64,000 nt of DNA from Capra hircus (lineage: Eukaryota; Chordata; Mammalia; Artiodactyla; Bovidae): NCBI RefSeq assembly GCF_001704415.2, contig NC_030831.1, positions 46,732,134 to 46,796,133 on the forward strand. The letters are read 5' to 3'. Made by a program: the position numbers and the translations under genes. Positions 11,106 to 22,573 of this stretch are shown here, piece after piece; the stretch's first letter is position 1, and each line of letters starts with the position of its first letter. The notes beneath the pieces are model-generated. The model did no database searches. It saw only the letters and a list, made by a program, of their open reading frames with translations, and was not told the origin of the DNA.

Positions 11106-11267
11106 ACAGGGTCCTACCGGACTGCTCAAGTCCAAGTGAAAGGGAATATCTGATTTAGCTCCCCTATTGATTCTTCTCCCTCCAGAAACCTCATCCCAAA
11201 CTACAAAACACATGCCCTTCTCTGTGCTTCTGTGAGAGTCAAAGAAGAATAGCACCACCCAACTGGG

Positions 11268-11580
11268 GAAGTGAAGTCAAAGTCGCTCTGTCATGTCCAA
11301 CTCCTTGTGAGCCCATGGACTATACAGTCCATAGAATTCTCCAGGCCAGAATACTGGAGTGGGTAGCCTTTTCCTTCTCCAGGGGATCTTCCCAGCCCAG
11401 GGATCAAACCCAGGTTTCCCGCATTACAGGTGGATTCTTTACCAGTTGTGCCACCACGCCCAAAAGTACTGGAGTGGGTAGCTTATCCCTTCTCCAGTGG
11501 ATCTTTCTGACCCAGGAATCAAACCAGGGTCTCCTGCATTGCAGGCAGGTTCTTTACCAACTGAGCTATAAGGGAAGCCC
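11268..11580 (-). mobile_element. Bov-tA SINE with two tRNA-like heads
   Basis: Antisense body (AGTCGCTCTGTCATGTCCAA) followed by two head complements, at about 11395-11455 and 11510-11580 (each GGATCAAACC/GAATCAAACC ... TTCTTTACCA). The same two-head design as the copy at 6619. Confidence 0.85.
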
Positions 11581-11651
11581 AGCTGGTAAGTTAGCTAACA
11601 GTCAGAGGTATTTCAAGTATCAATTAATCAACAAATATCTACTGAATACAA

Positions 11652-11782
11652 GAAGGAAATGGCAACCCACTCCAGTGTTCTTGCCTGGAGAATCCCAGGG
11701 ACGGGGGAGCCTGGTGGGCTGCCGGCTATGAGGTCGCACAGAGTCGGACATGACTGAAGCAGCTTAGCAGCAGCAGCAGCAT
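11652..11782 (+). mobile_element. Bov-A SINE unit
   Basis: GAAATGGCAACCCACTCCAG ... GGTCGCACAGAGTCGGACAT ... with a CAG-repeat tail, typical of the second unit of Bov-A2. Confidence 0.88.
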
Positions 11783-12129
11783 CAAAACATTAAGGGTAAA
11801 AGAGCAAAGGAGGTAAGGTCTTTGCATACAAGAGTTTTATCTTCTGATGAGAGAGACAGACAAGTAGATAGTGCTGGGCCACAAAATAATTGCTACAGTG
11901 GAGCGGAGCACTGGGTACTAAAAGAGCTCCCTGGAGAGATGGACCCAAAGCTTATGAGGGCAGAGATTGTTGGGTAAGTTTTCCTGGAGAAGTGGCTGCA
12001 TATTAGGAACACATAGAAGTTTGTCAGATTGCCAAACCCAAGCCAACCAGAATCTCCTGGGCCTGTTTATAAAGCCCCTAAAACAGTGGTTTCTAAAAGA
12101 AGAGAATTAACGTCCCCTTGGAACTTGTT
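11783..12129. other. unassigned sequence
   Basis: No feature recognised. Confidence 0.4.
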
Positions 12130-12259
12130 GGGCTTCCCTGGTGGCTCAGAGGTTAAAGCGTCTGCCTGGAATGCTGGAGACCCGAGTTTGATCCCTGGGT
12201 TGGGAAGATCCCCTGGAGAAGGAAAGGGCAACCCACTCCAGTATTCTTGCCTGAAGAAT
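12130..12259 (+). mobile_element. Bov-tA SINE, 3'-short
   Basis: Head GGCTTCCCTGGTGGCTCAGA to CTCCAGTATTCTTGCCTGAA; flanked by CTTGTT on both sides. Confidence 0.88.
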
Positions 12260-12814
12260 CTTGTTAGACTTTCCACTAAATCAGCCTAGAGGGGATTCTG
12301 ATACAAACTCAAGTTTGAACAGTGGTTCTCAAACAGGTATCAGAATTCCCTGGAGGGCTCCTGATCCATGTTCAGAGCCTCAGGACCCAGATGGCTATGC
12401 TCCACCCGCAGTGAGCCTAAATTTAAAAATCTGCATTTCTGACAAGTTTCCAGAATGCACACTTGGAGAACCATTGTTCTAGATAAGAAGATGGCCAAAC
12501 TGCAATCTGAAGGGTAACAGTTAATAAAGTGAAGAAGGCTGTGGGGAGTAGGAGGAAATCATACTGATCTTTTCACTGTAATCTATTTTATTTATTTCTA
12601 CTCTTATTTTTTCCTCCCATTTTTGACTTACGCCAGTCTTGTTCTAACTCAGTAAGAATGTTTGCCTCATCCCTTTCAACCTGACTTTCCTAATATACAT
12701 ATTTGAGGCTATAAACATCTAAGTATTACTCTAGATGCATCCCAAAAGTTTAGATATATTGTGTTTTTATTGGCATTCAATTCTAAATACTTTCTAATCT
12801 CCAATAGCTTCTTT

Positions 12815-13125
12815 AAAAAAATTGAAGTATAGTTGATTTACAGTATTTTGTTAGTTTCAGGCATACAACACAGTGATTTAGTTTTTTTGCAGATTATATT
12901 TCACTATAGGTTTTGGATTTTGGATATAATTCCCTGTGCTTACAGTAAATCTGTATTGCTCATCTATTTTACATGTAACAGCTTGTATCTATTAATCCTA
13001 TATTCCTAATTTGTCCTTCCTCCCCTCTCCCCCTCCTTTGGAAACCGTGTTTGTTTTCCATGTCTGCAAATCTTGTTTCTGTTTTGTATACAAAGTCGTA
13101 AATTTTTTTCTTGAACTCAGGAGTT
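12815..13125 (-). mobile_element. L1 3' UTR, antisense
   Basis: TTGAAGTATAGTTGATTTAC, TTAGTTTCAGGCATACAACA, TTGGAAACCGTGTTTGTTTT are typical of the artiodactyl L1 3' end read backwards. Confidence 0.8.
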
Positions 13126-13130
13126 ACTTA

Positions 13131-13267
13131 GGCTTCCCCTGTGGCTCAGCTAGTAAACAATCTGCCTGCAATGCAGGAGACAAGAGTTCAACCCCTGGAT
13201 TGGGAAGATCCCCTGGAGAAGGGAATGGCTACCCACTCCAGTATTCTGGCCTGGAGAATTCCATGGG
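13131..13267 (+). mobile_element. Bov-tA SINE
   Basis: GGCTTCCCCTGTGGCTCAGC through ATTCTGGCCTGGAGAATTCC; body truncated. Confidence 0.87.
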
Positions 13268-13340
13268 GTCACTAATTTCTAGATGTGCAATTTTTTGCAC
13301 TGATTTCTAGCTTAGTTGTATTGTGGTTAGAGAACACAAT

Positions 13341-13549
13341 GGGCTTCCCTGGTGGCTCAGTTGGTAAAGAATCTGCCTGCAACGCAAGAGACCCAGGTTC
13401 CATCCCTGGGTAAGGAAGATCCCCTGGAGAAGGGAATGAATGGCAATCCACTCCAGTATTTTCGCCTGGAGAATTCCACAGAGAAGCCTGATGGGCTACT
13501 TACTGTCCATGAGGTCTCAAACAGTTGGACATGACTGAGCAACTAACAC
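13341..13549 (+). mobile_element. Bov-tA SINE, full length
   Basis: GGGCTTCCCTGGTGGCTCAG to GGACATGACTGAGCAACTAA. Inserted in L1; imperfect flanking repeat AGAGAACACAA / AGGGAACATAC. Confidence 0.88.
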
Positions 13550-14283
13550 TAGGGAACATACTTCTATATCTGAACTGTTTGAAATTTTTATGAAATGTCC
13601 TATCTGTGCTATAAAAAAAGGTATATTCTGCAGTTGTTTGATATATTAGTCTATGTAGGTTCATTAAATCATGTTTGTTAATGTTAATTTCTAATTTTTT
13701 AAACATTTGTTCTATCCCTTACAAAGAGAGATGTTACTATTTCCTGTAGCGACCAGATTTTATTTTTTTTACTCTCCTTGCAATTCTTACATTTTCTACA
13801 CAATGTATTTTGGCTATGTTAATAGGCACATTTAAAACTGTGTTATCTAATAATTTGGTAGCTGTTTTGCTTGCTTTTAATACAATTACCTCAAAATTCC
13901 CCAGGTCAAAGTTTGCTCTATCTTTTAAAGTCCAGCATTTCTGCACTTCTGCGTTTCAAATGTCTTTTGTAAACAGTATATTATATGTGATCATCTTTGT
14001 CATACACCTGAAAGTTAGTCCATTTTCACTTCATGTAATTTTGAGATATATGGATTTATATCAACTGGTTTTTGCTTTCCATTTATCCCACAATTTTGAT
14101 GTTTCTATCATTTGGATTTTTTACATCCCATTTATTCCCCAACCAGTTTGAAAGTTGTTCAATTTTTTTTAAGCAGGTACTCCAAAAATGACAACATGCA
14201 ATCTAAAATAAATGAACATCTTGACCCTCTTTACCAACAAAAAGCCTATTCATCATTTCATCCTCACTCATTTGTCACTACCG

Positions 14284-14944
14284 ATTTATTTATTTATTTG
14301 GCTGCTTTGGGTCTTAGTTGCAGCACACAGCATCTTTCACTGCCGTGTACGCACTCTCTAGTTGCAGCAGACAGCATCTTTCACTGCCGTGTACACTCTC
14401 TCTAGTTGCAGCACACAGGATCCTTCACTGCCATGTACACACTCTCTAGTTGCAGCAGACAGCATCTTTCACTGCTGTGTACACACTCTCCAGTTGCAGC
14501 ACACAGCACCTTTCACTGCTGTGTATGCACTCTAGTTGCAGCAGACAGCATCTTTCACTGCCGTGTACACGCTCTCTAGTTGCAGCACACAGCATCTTTC
14601 ACTGCTGTGTACGCTCTCTAGTTGCAGCAGACAGCATCCTTCATTGCCGTGTACACTCTAGTTGCAGCACACAGCATCTTTCACTGCTGTGTACGCACTC
14701 TCTAGTTGCAGCAGACAGCATCTTTCACTGCCGTGTACTCTCTCTGGTTGCAGCACACAGGATCCTTCACTGTCGTGTACTCTCTCTAGTTGCAGCACAC
14801 AGCATGTTCCACTGCCGTGTACAGACACTTTATTGTGGTGTGTGGGCTTAGTTGTTCTGTCACACGTTTCCTAACCGAGGATCAAACCCATGTTGCCTGC
14901 ATGGCAAGGCAGATTCTTAACCACTGGACCACTAGGAAAGTCCC
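14284..14944 (-). mobile_element. CHR-type tRNA SINE expanded by an internal minisatellite
   Basis: Antisense cetartiodactyl SINE: A-tail complement (ATTTATTTATTTATTTGGCT), then GCTTTGGGTCTTAGTTGCAG, and at the right end the head complement CTTAACCACTGGACCACTAG. A normal copy is about 300 bp; this one is about 660 bp because of the tandem array at 14315-14829. Confidence 0.8.
14315..14829. repeat. 12-unit minisatellite (about 43 bp) inside a SINE
   Basis: Twelve tandem units starting TAGTTGCAGCA, most of them TAGTTGCAGCA[C/G]ACAGCAT, followed by CTTTCACTGCYGTGTAC and a variable CA/CT run, 40-46 bp each. Position 12 alternates strictly: C,G,C,G,C,G,C,G,C,G,C,C. The array therefore grew as roughly 86-bp dimers. 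It keeps several frames open, which explains the 133-residue ORF here. Confidence 0.92.
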
Positions 14945-15660
14945 TCATGTGATTTTTCATTCTCTTTTTTGCTTTTAAAAATTCTACATTGAGTTGTTAA
15001 CTTATTAGACAGTATCTGCTAATCAGTCACTTTCTGGGGCCTTTATTTCACATCTGAGCTCTTCCATATGGGATTTCTTGCTTCTATCCTGATTTATATC
15101 ATCTTCTAGTGAAGGTTTACTGGGGACAAATTTCTGTCAAGTGAAAATATATTATTCTCTCATGCTTAAAAGAGATTTCCGCTTGGTACAGAGTTCTAGG
15201 TTATCTTTTTAAAGTGTCAATTTTTGGGTTGCATCATTGCTGATGAGGGATCGTTGTCAGCTTAACTGTCAAACCTTTTAAACCTATCTCTTTGATTTTA
15301 ATAGTTTCCTCTTTATCTTTGGTGTTTTAAAGTCTTACCCTGATATGTCAAGGTGTGAATTCTTATTTCTCTTTGGAATTTATTCCCCCTCCCGAATCTG
15401 TAGGATGGTATCTTTCATCAGTTTTGAAAAATTCTCAGCCATGATCTTTTCGAATATTGTCTCTTTCCCACTGTTTCTCTTCCTCTCTTTTGGGACATCA
15501 ATTAGAAATATATTAGACCTTCTCTATCATCCATGTCTCATAACCTCATCTTTTTCAATTTTATATACATTTATTGATGATCTTTTTTTCTTTCCATTTA
15601 AAAAAAATTTTAGAAATGACACTAACAGGATGAATCACACATGGTTCATTTCCTGAAGAG
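14945..15660 (-). mobile_element. old L1/HAL1-like fragment, antisense
   Basis: AAATTCTCAGCCATGATCTT, CATCAATTAGAAATATATTA, CATGTCTCATAACCTCATC are the familiar antisense L1M/HAL1 phrases. Confidence 0.6.
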
Positions 15661-15664
15661 ATCC

Positions 15665-15790
15665 AGCCAAACCACCTCGCAGAGCCTTGATATTCTCAAC
15701 TTATAGAACAGGAATAATTACATTCATCACACAGATGGTATGTGGATTATCTGAGAAAAAAAGTAAATAAACATTTGGAAACACAAAGTG
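15665..15790 (+). repeat. MIR-like fragment
   Basis: GAACAGGAATAATTACATTC ATCACAC-type core with degraded flanks. Confidence 0.4.
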
Positions 15791-16262
15791 TCATGCCAAA
15801 GAAAAGTAATAATATTTTATTTGCCTTAAATGTGCCTTCTTTCAAGATTTAAGAGGAGCCTGAAAGAAGGATGTTGGGTTTTGATGAATAAAACTGTGTT
15901 TATGCTCTTCAAATCCCTTCAGATTCTGTGCCCACTTTTTCTCAACCTAATATTTCAAGGCAAAACAGTCCTGATATTTCTAGTCTGAAACTGCACAGCA
16001 GCCTCTGCTGGCCCTTGCCCTTTGGGAGAAATGTGCCAAACATCATTAAGCCTTTCTGAAAGCACAAGCACCACAACTTGTGCTTGTACAAGCTGTACAA
16101 CACTCTACCAACAGATACTCTGGGTCTTGTAAAATGGGAGAATATAGCATATTCAGATGTAAGAGAAAAATGTTAGGTATGAGAGCGTGCAACACCTCAC
16201 ATTGATATATAACTTGCCTTGGCTCTTGAAGTGACCCTCAGTCTCTAGTATCTTTATTCCCC
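15791..16262. other. unassigned sequence
   Basis: No feature recognised. Confidence 0.4.
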
Positions 16263-16985
16263 CTTGCATTTTATTTTTAAATTGGAGTATAGTTGCTTTA
16301 CACTGCTATGTCAGTTTCTGCTGTACAATGAAGTGAATCAGCCGTATGTATACACATATCTACTCTTCTTAAGATTTCCTCCCCATTTAGGTCACCACAG
16401 AGCACTGAGTAGAGCTCCCTATGCTACACAGCGGGCCGTCTAGGTTATCTATTTTATACATAACAGTGTATGTCAATCCAGTCTCCCAATTCATCCCACC
16501 TTCCCCCTGGGTTTCGATACATTTGTTCTCTGCTACTGCTGCTAAGTCACTTCAGTCGTGTCCGACTCTGTGCGACCCCATAGACGGCAGCCCACCAGGT
16601 TCCCCCGTCTCTGGGATTCTCCAGGCAAGAACATTGGAGTGGGCTGCCATTTCCTTCTCCAATGCATGAAAGTGAAAAGTGAAAGGGAAGTCGCTCAGTC
16701 GTATCCGACTCTTAGCGACCCCACGGACTGCAGCCTACGAGGCTCCTTCGTTCATAGGATTTTCCAGGCAAGAGTGTTGGAGTGGGGTGCCATTGCCTTC
16801 TCCAACATTTGTTCTCTATGTCTGTCTATTTCTGTTTTGCAAATAACATCATTTATACCATTTCTCTAGACTCCACATGTATGCATTAATATATATGTTT
16901 TTCTCTTACTTTGTATGATAGTCTCTAGATCCATCCACATCACTGCAAACAATATAACTTTATTTAAAAAGAAATTAAAAAGATC
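16263..16985 (-). mobile_element. L1 3' UTR, antisense, split by Bov-A2
   Basis: ATTGGAGTATAGTTGCTTTA, TTCTGCTGTACAATGAAGTG, and after the SINE ATTTCTGTTTTGCAAATAAC, TAGATCCATCCACATCACTG. Confidence 0.85.
16532..16804 (-). mobile_element. Bov-A2 SINE (dimer)
   Basis: Two antisense Bov-A units (CACTTCAGTCGTGTCCGACT; GTCGCTCAGTCGTATCCGAC) linked by ATGCATGAAAGTGAAAAGTG. Flanked by a perfect 13-bp duplication ACATTTGTTCTCT (16519-16531, 16805-16817), so it is fairly young. Confidence 0.93.
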
Positions 16986-17396
16986 AGTCAGTCAGTTCAG
17001 GTGCTCATGTTTGACTCTTTGTGATCCCATGGACTGCAGTACTCCAAGCTTCCCTGTCCATCACCAACTCCTGGAGCTTGCTCAAACTCACGTCCATTGA
17101 GTAGGTGATGCCAACCATCCAACCATCTCATCCTCTGTCGTCCCCTTCTCCGCCTGCCTTCAATCTTTCCCAGCATCAGGGTCTTTTCTAATGAGTTGGC
17201 TCTTTGCATCAGGTGGCCAGAGTACTGGAACTTCAGCTTCAGCATCAGTCCTTCCAATAAGTATTCAGGACCGATTTCCTTTAGGATTGACTGGTTTGAT
17301 GTCCTTGCAGTCCAAGGGACTCTCAAGTGTCTTTTCCAACACCACAGCTCAAAAGCATCAATTCTTTGGTGCTCAGCTTTCTTTACAGTCCAACTC
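16986..17396 (-). mobile_element. BovB 3'-end fragment
   Basis: CAGTCAGTCAGTTCAGGTGC ... CATCACCAACTCCTGGAGCT ... TTTACAGTCCAACTC. Confidence 0.88.
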
Positions 17397-18440
17397 AGAA
17401 ATGAAAATAAGGACTAAATTTACAAAAATAAAAAAAATAGAAAGGAGACTAAGAAAAACGAAAATACAAAACGTAAAAATTATCAAGCAAATAAAAAAAA
17501 GTAAAGTAAAAATAGAAAAATAAAAATATATTTAAACATAGAAAAGGTTAAAAGTAACAAAAAATACCCGACAAAAAAATGAAACACACAAAAATTAATA
17601 ATATTAATATCTTCCTGGGGCCTCCTCTGTCAGTGTCCTTACTTCCACAGTGAGCCACAGCCCCTGCCTCCCAAGGTGGCTTTTCGTTATCACTCGGTAG
17701 GTTTCTAGACCTGCTGTGGGCACTGTGGAACTCCCACATGGACTTGCCTCCAAAGTCCACTGCTGCTAAGGCTAGAAGGGTCTCAGCTGTAGGAACACTC
17801 ACTGACTATTCAGATATTCCAAACTTGCAAGATTTACCAAGCCAATCGCAGCGATTTAAACCATGGCTTGCACAGATACATGGAGATTTCAGTTCCCCTT
17901 CATGTCACACTGCCCCTGGGCTCAGCTTGGATTTTGGCCCCAACATTGCTTGTGTGGCACCCTCAGGGGTCTGTTCCCCACCCGGGCGAGAGGGAGCAAA
18001 AGCAACAGCCGATTGGGACACACCCACTCACTCAGGCTGGAGCAGGGTAAGGCGGCCACAGCTGGGCTGTGTGCTGAGAGCCTGGGGCATGCTCACTCTG
18101 GTGCAAGTTCCTCCCAATGCCCATGGAGGCTGCTCGCCACCTGCATGCCACTCAACACTGGTGCCTCAATTCCTCAACTTCCCTCATTCACATCTCCTCC
18201 AATGTATCCACACAGCCAACAGTGGTCCTCTTTCCATATCCAATCTCTTAATCCCATGCTTTAGCACTGAGCCCCTGCCAGCATTCAACTCTTCTTTGTA
18301 TTTTTCATCTTATTATACTTCTGAGCTGCATTTTTATTGACTTCTTCTGACGTATCCTGAAATGTCTTTGATATTTTAAGTGTGGTCCTTGAATCTGGAG
18401 AAGTCTTCTCACTTCTGAGCCTTTTAGGAATGCATAATTT
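17397..18440. repeat. A-rich tract plus GC-rich unit, probable interspersed repeat of unclear family
   Basis: About 200 bp of AAAATA-rich sequence, then a GC-rich 700-bp core (TTCCTGGGGCCTCCTCTGTC ... CTCAGCTGTAGGAACACTCA ... GAGCCCCTGCCAGCATTCAA) and a T-rich end. The phrases feel like a ruminant L1-associated segment, and it sits between antisense L1 pieces, but I cannot assign a family. A 200-residue plus-strand ORF (17738-18340) has no motif and overlaps ORFs in the other frames. Confidence 0.4.
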
Positions 18441-18495
18441 CAAGAACCACTTTAAACATGCAGAATCAGAACTTGCTTTTTAATATCATCCCCAA

Positions 18496-18940
18496 GTGGT
18501 TTTTCCAGTAGTCATGAACGAATGTGAGAGCTGGACCATAAAAAAAGACTTGAGTGCTGAAGAATTGATGCTTCCAAACTGGTGCTGGAGAAGTCTCTTG
18601 AGAGTCCTTTAGACAGCAAAGAGATCAAACTAGTCAATCCTAAAGGAAATCAGTCCTGAATATTCACTGGAAGGACTAATGCTGAAGCTGAAATTTCAAT
18701 ACTTTGGCCAACTGATGCGAAGAGCCAACTCACTGGAAAAAGATCCTGATGCTATGAAAGACTGAAGGCAGGAGAATGGGGTGACAGAGGATGAGATAGC
18801 TGGAGGGCATCACCGACTCAATAGACATGAGTGTTAACAAACTCCAGAAGCTAAGTGAAGGACAGGGAAGCCTGGCGGGCTGCAGTCCATGGGGCTGCAA
18901 AGGGCTGGACATGACTGATCAAGCAAACTAAACTGAACCA
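18496..18940 (+). mobile_element. BovB 3'-end fragment
   Basis: TGGTTTTTCCAGTAGTCATG ... GCTGAAGAATTGATGCTTCC ... GGGCTGCAAAGGGCTGGACA ... AAACTAAACTGAACC, reaching the 3' terminus. Confidence 0.88.
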
Positions 18941-19500
18941 CATGATTTGCATGCACATTACAGTTTGTAAAACATTTATACTGTTCACTTACTTTCAGAT
19001 CTGTGCCTATCTGTACACAGCTTTCAATCATTTTTACCTCTACAAGTTCTATGTGGCATCTTTTAGTATTTAATTGGATATACTTTATAATTCCTTGCAT
19101 GTATTTTTCAGTCTTGTCTTTCACTTCATTGAACAAGCCAAGATGATCATTTTACAGTCTGTCCCTGATAATTTCATTATCTAAAGTCCCTGTTTCATTG
19201 TTTCTCTCTCCTGATCATTGTAAACAAGTTTATTTTTGTTTTACTTCAAGCAGCTCATTTTGTTTGGAATTTTCTTCTGGGGTGAATGTACATTCTTCCA
19301 GAGTGAATCTGTATTTACATCTCCCAGGTACCACGGGGAACTACCATTACGGAGGGTCACTAACTAAATTTTCAGGTTGAAGTTTTAGTCAAAATATGTA
19401 ATACTATGCATTCAAGCTACAAGACTGTGTGAATGTGAAGCCTTGTGGTAATTTTCCTCCTTAGCTAACAGCTCAAGATTCCTTGTGATTCCCTCATAGA
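18941..19500 (-). mobile_element. old L1-like fragment, antisense
   Basis: TCTGTCCCTGATAATTTCAT and TTCAAGCAGCTCATTTTGTT resemble antisense L1M/HAL1. Weak. Confidence 0.45.
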
Positions 19501-20640
19501 CTAGGATTACTTCTACTTCATCTTTATACTAAGGGTACAGCCCTTTGGGCTCTGGTTCTATGGGGAGAAAATCACATAGTAGATAACTTAGGACCTTTGA
19601 GATTTGCTTGCTATAATCATGCCCCAGAGCCTGTGAAGACCAAAGTCAGGTTGCCTGTGAAGACCAAAGTCAGGTTGCTCTGGTTAACAAATAACTGCTG
19701 AAGCCAACTGCAGCAGTTTTGTTTTACTCTCTAGATACCCCATTTTACTTCTTCCTTGAGAATTCCTTGATTTTATACTAGCTAATCAATGCATCAAAGC
19801 TTCTTAAAAAAATTTTTTTTCTTTTTTTTTAATCTAAGACTCTTAGCTGTTCTAGCAGGAGCCTGGCTAGCTTCAAACAGGTGCCTGTTTGATCCTGGCC
19901 AGTTGGACAAAATCTAGTGTTATCAGGCAACTTTTCAAACTGCTGGTTGACACAATTTAACGTGTTATGAAACCAATGTAATGAATGGGTCACACTCAGA
20001 ATTTTAAAATAACAGAAATAGATATTAGAATAGAAAAATAGCTATGGACTCTGCAAGAACTAGCCACTTTAATTTAATGTGTCAGGAAAGCAATGTAGAG
20101 GGTCACAATCATTATTTTCAAAAATAAAGATATTATAAATAACTACCAAAATAGATACCTAAGTGAGCAGACCCATGAACATTCTGCAAGAACTAGATAT
20201 GCCTCAATAAATACTACAGCCAACTGAGACAAACAGCACAGGAAAAACGGTAAAGAGCATGTGATGAATATATGAAATGGAAGGAATAGGCCATTTAATC
20301 TTTTGTAAAATGTTGTTCCATTTGATTTTCTAGCATATGAAGGTCAACTTCTATTAGGAGGGTTACTGCTATATTATCTGAGTTTTGTATTAACAGTTTA
20401 TAGTTTATCAAACTAAATGCACAGACATATAATCTTCTGTTGGTAAACATGTCATTACTATGAGTTTCAATTATGGTAAGTTTGTTTTTCAGAAAGATTA
20501 TCAACAATATTTTTAAGTGGAAAATAAGAATTAAATATTACTCTATCATATTTCTTAACATTGCTAGCAATGTGAATGTATTTATGACAATGGCTTAAAA
20601 CAAAATTAGAGTGTTATACCTCATTTTTCCATCATGGACT
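19501..20640. other. unassigned sequence with a small tandem duplication
   Basis: AT-rich, no gene. It contains a perfect 24-bp tandem duplication at 19629-19676. Confidence 0.5.
19629..19676. repeat. perfect 24-bp tandem duplication
   Basis: Two identical copies of a unit beginning GCCTGTGAAGACCAAAGTCA, at 19629-19652 and 19653-19676. Confidence 0.97.
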
Positions 20641-21640
20641 TTTAATCACTACATTCCAGGAGAGAAATCTGAAACATAAATAGTGACTTCCCTTCCATGC
20701 AAGAAGAGATTGGATTTATCCTTCTGCCCGCAACAATCAAAATATTCTCAAAGTATATGGAACAACTGCTTCTTTGATGCTGGATATCAGGGAGAGTGAT
20801 TCTTGAGAGAGTAGAAACAAATGAGTTGAGCCCTACCAGTGCCCCAGCTTATTACCTCACGAGTTTCCAAGCTGCAGCACAGTAGAGAACCCAAGCAAAG
20901 GCCAGCAGATCCAGAAAACAGAGCTGAGAACCCAGAGAGACCAAGGTGGTGAGAACTTGCAGGACAGAAAACAGAGACAAGGAGCTAAACAGAGAGGGAT
21001 TCCTTCCAGAATCCATCACAGTGGCTATCAATAAATGCATATAAGTAAATTATATGAGGATGGGGGGAAAATACAAAGAATTAGAGGGAATAATGTCAAG
21101 CATATAGAACCAGAAATGGTGCCTATTCCCAATAGCCACAGTGTAAAACCTCACAATTCAAGAGGCACTGCATATAATAACCAGGAGGGTCTTGCCTCAT
21201 TATTGTGGAATAGCTAGCCTTGGAGAGATCACTGTTCTGGAGGCTCCTAAAAAATCATAACAGACAGACATGAAAGAATCAACTATTTCCAAGTGACATA
21301 ACTGCATCCCAAAACAATGCTCAATTCATTCATACAAACACAAATATATTCAGCACAACATAAAACTTACAGTGCCTGGCATCTAAACAAAGATTACCAG
21401 GCATATAAGCAGAAAAACACAATCCATGAGGAGACATACCAACCAACCAAAATCAAACCAGAATGGACCCAGAGTTAGAATTTGCCAATAAGGACAGTAA
21501 ATCAGTTGTTAAAATTTTATTCCATATATTAAAAGACTCAATTAGCAACTTGGAATATACTACAGACCCTAAATGAATTTCCAGAAATGAAAAATATACT
21601 GAATGAAATTACCAGATAATTCATTAATCCTTTATTTAAA
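20641..21640 (+). mobile_element. possible old L1 5'-region fragment
   Basis: Phrases such as GAAAAATATACTGAATGAAA and AGACTCAATTAGCAACTTGG fit the 5' part of old L1M/HAL1 elements in sense orientation. Boundaries uncertain. Confidence 0.4.
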
Positions 21641-21903
21641 TGTTAATGAAGTCATACATGCTTTTTAAATATGTAAGAACCAACAATGATTCCTAAAACT
21701 TTGTTTTTAAAATATAGTGTGTATATTGAGACACAACTTAAAATATATTACTATGTTCACATTTGAAAGTTAGAATCACTGATGTAGGGCCTTGTCAGTC
21801 ATGGTAAAAACATCAGATTTACCCAGAGCGAGCCAGGGAAACATTAAGGATTTTGAGTAGAGTGGTTATATGATCTGAACTGTGTCTTTAGAAAATGAAC
21901 TTG

Positions 21904-22250
21904 TGGGGCCTCCCTGGTGGTTCAGTGGTAAAACATCTGCCTGCCACTACAGGAACAAGGGTTTGACCCCTGGTCTGAGAAGCTCTCACAAGCTGTGGAG
22001 CAACTTAGGCCCTGTACCACAAGTACTGAGCCCGTGCTCGGGAGTCAGGGAACTGCAACTACGCTGCAGCTACTGAAGCCTGTGTGCCCTACTGTCCGTG
22101 CTCCGCAGCAACAGAAGCCACTGCAATGAGAGGTCCACGCATCGCTATCGAAGAGCAGCCTCTGCTCCCAGTCATCAGAGAAAAGCCCATGGAGCCATGG
22201 ACCCAGCACAGCCAAAAACAGATTAACTTAAAAAAAAAAACAAAAAACTT
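21904..22250 (+). mobile_element. CHR-type tRNA SINE
   Basis: CTCCCTGGTGGTTCAGTGGT, GGGTTTGACCCCTGGTCTGA, GAGCCATGGACCCAGCACAG and an A-rich tail. Flanking AACTTGT repeats suggest a short target duplication. Confidence 0.85.
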
Positions 22251-22573
22251 GTTACTGTGAGGGACAGGGATAGGGAGACAGGGATGAAAACAGTAAGATG
22301 CTTCCTACAGTTATGGTAGTTCAAGTGAGAGGAGACACACACTGCGGTGACTGCCCATGTGGCCAAACTATGTCGTGAACTGCTGAGACAAAACAAGGTT
22401 TTCCTCAAGAATTAAAACGCTGGGCTTTTGTATCCCCAACACGTAAATGCTATCAAGAGACAGCTAATCAGCTCTGAAAACGTGGTTTCCCCAAATCGTT
22501 ATATAAACCATCAAGAATCCAGTATCAGTTCATAGTCCACGTTTTTAAAAACTGCAGTTCTCTTTTAATTTTG
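22251..22573. other. unassigned sequence
   Basis: No feature recognised. Confidence 0.4.

Larger units (their letters stand above)
12590..14160 (-). mobile_element. old L1 block, antisense, interrupted by younger insertions
   Basis: Antisense L1 coding-type sequence (CATCCCAAAAGTTTAGATAT, TTTTTATTGGCATTCAATTC; resumed GTGGTTAGAGAACACAAT, TTCATTAAATCATGTTTGTT). Inside it lie an antisense L1 3' UTR (about 12815-13125) and Bov-tA copies at 13131 and 13341. Confidence 0.65.

Noticed and set aside
12130..12200. possible tRNA gene
   Set aside because: The tRNA-Glu-like sequence is the head of a Bov-tA SINE, repeated across the window, and lacks a proper cloverleaf with acceptor stem.
14315..14829. 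CRISPR-like array
   Set aside because: Units are contiguous without unique spacers and lie in a mammalian SINE.
14450..14851. 133-residue Cys/Ser/His-rich ORF
   Set aside because: A repeat artefact of the 43-bp minisatellite; several frames stay open for the same reason.
17738..18340. 200-residue ORF
   Set aside because: No motif or splice context, overlaps ORFs in other frames, and lies in a probable repeat.
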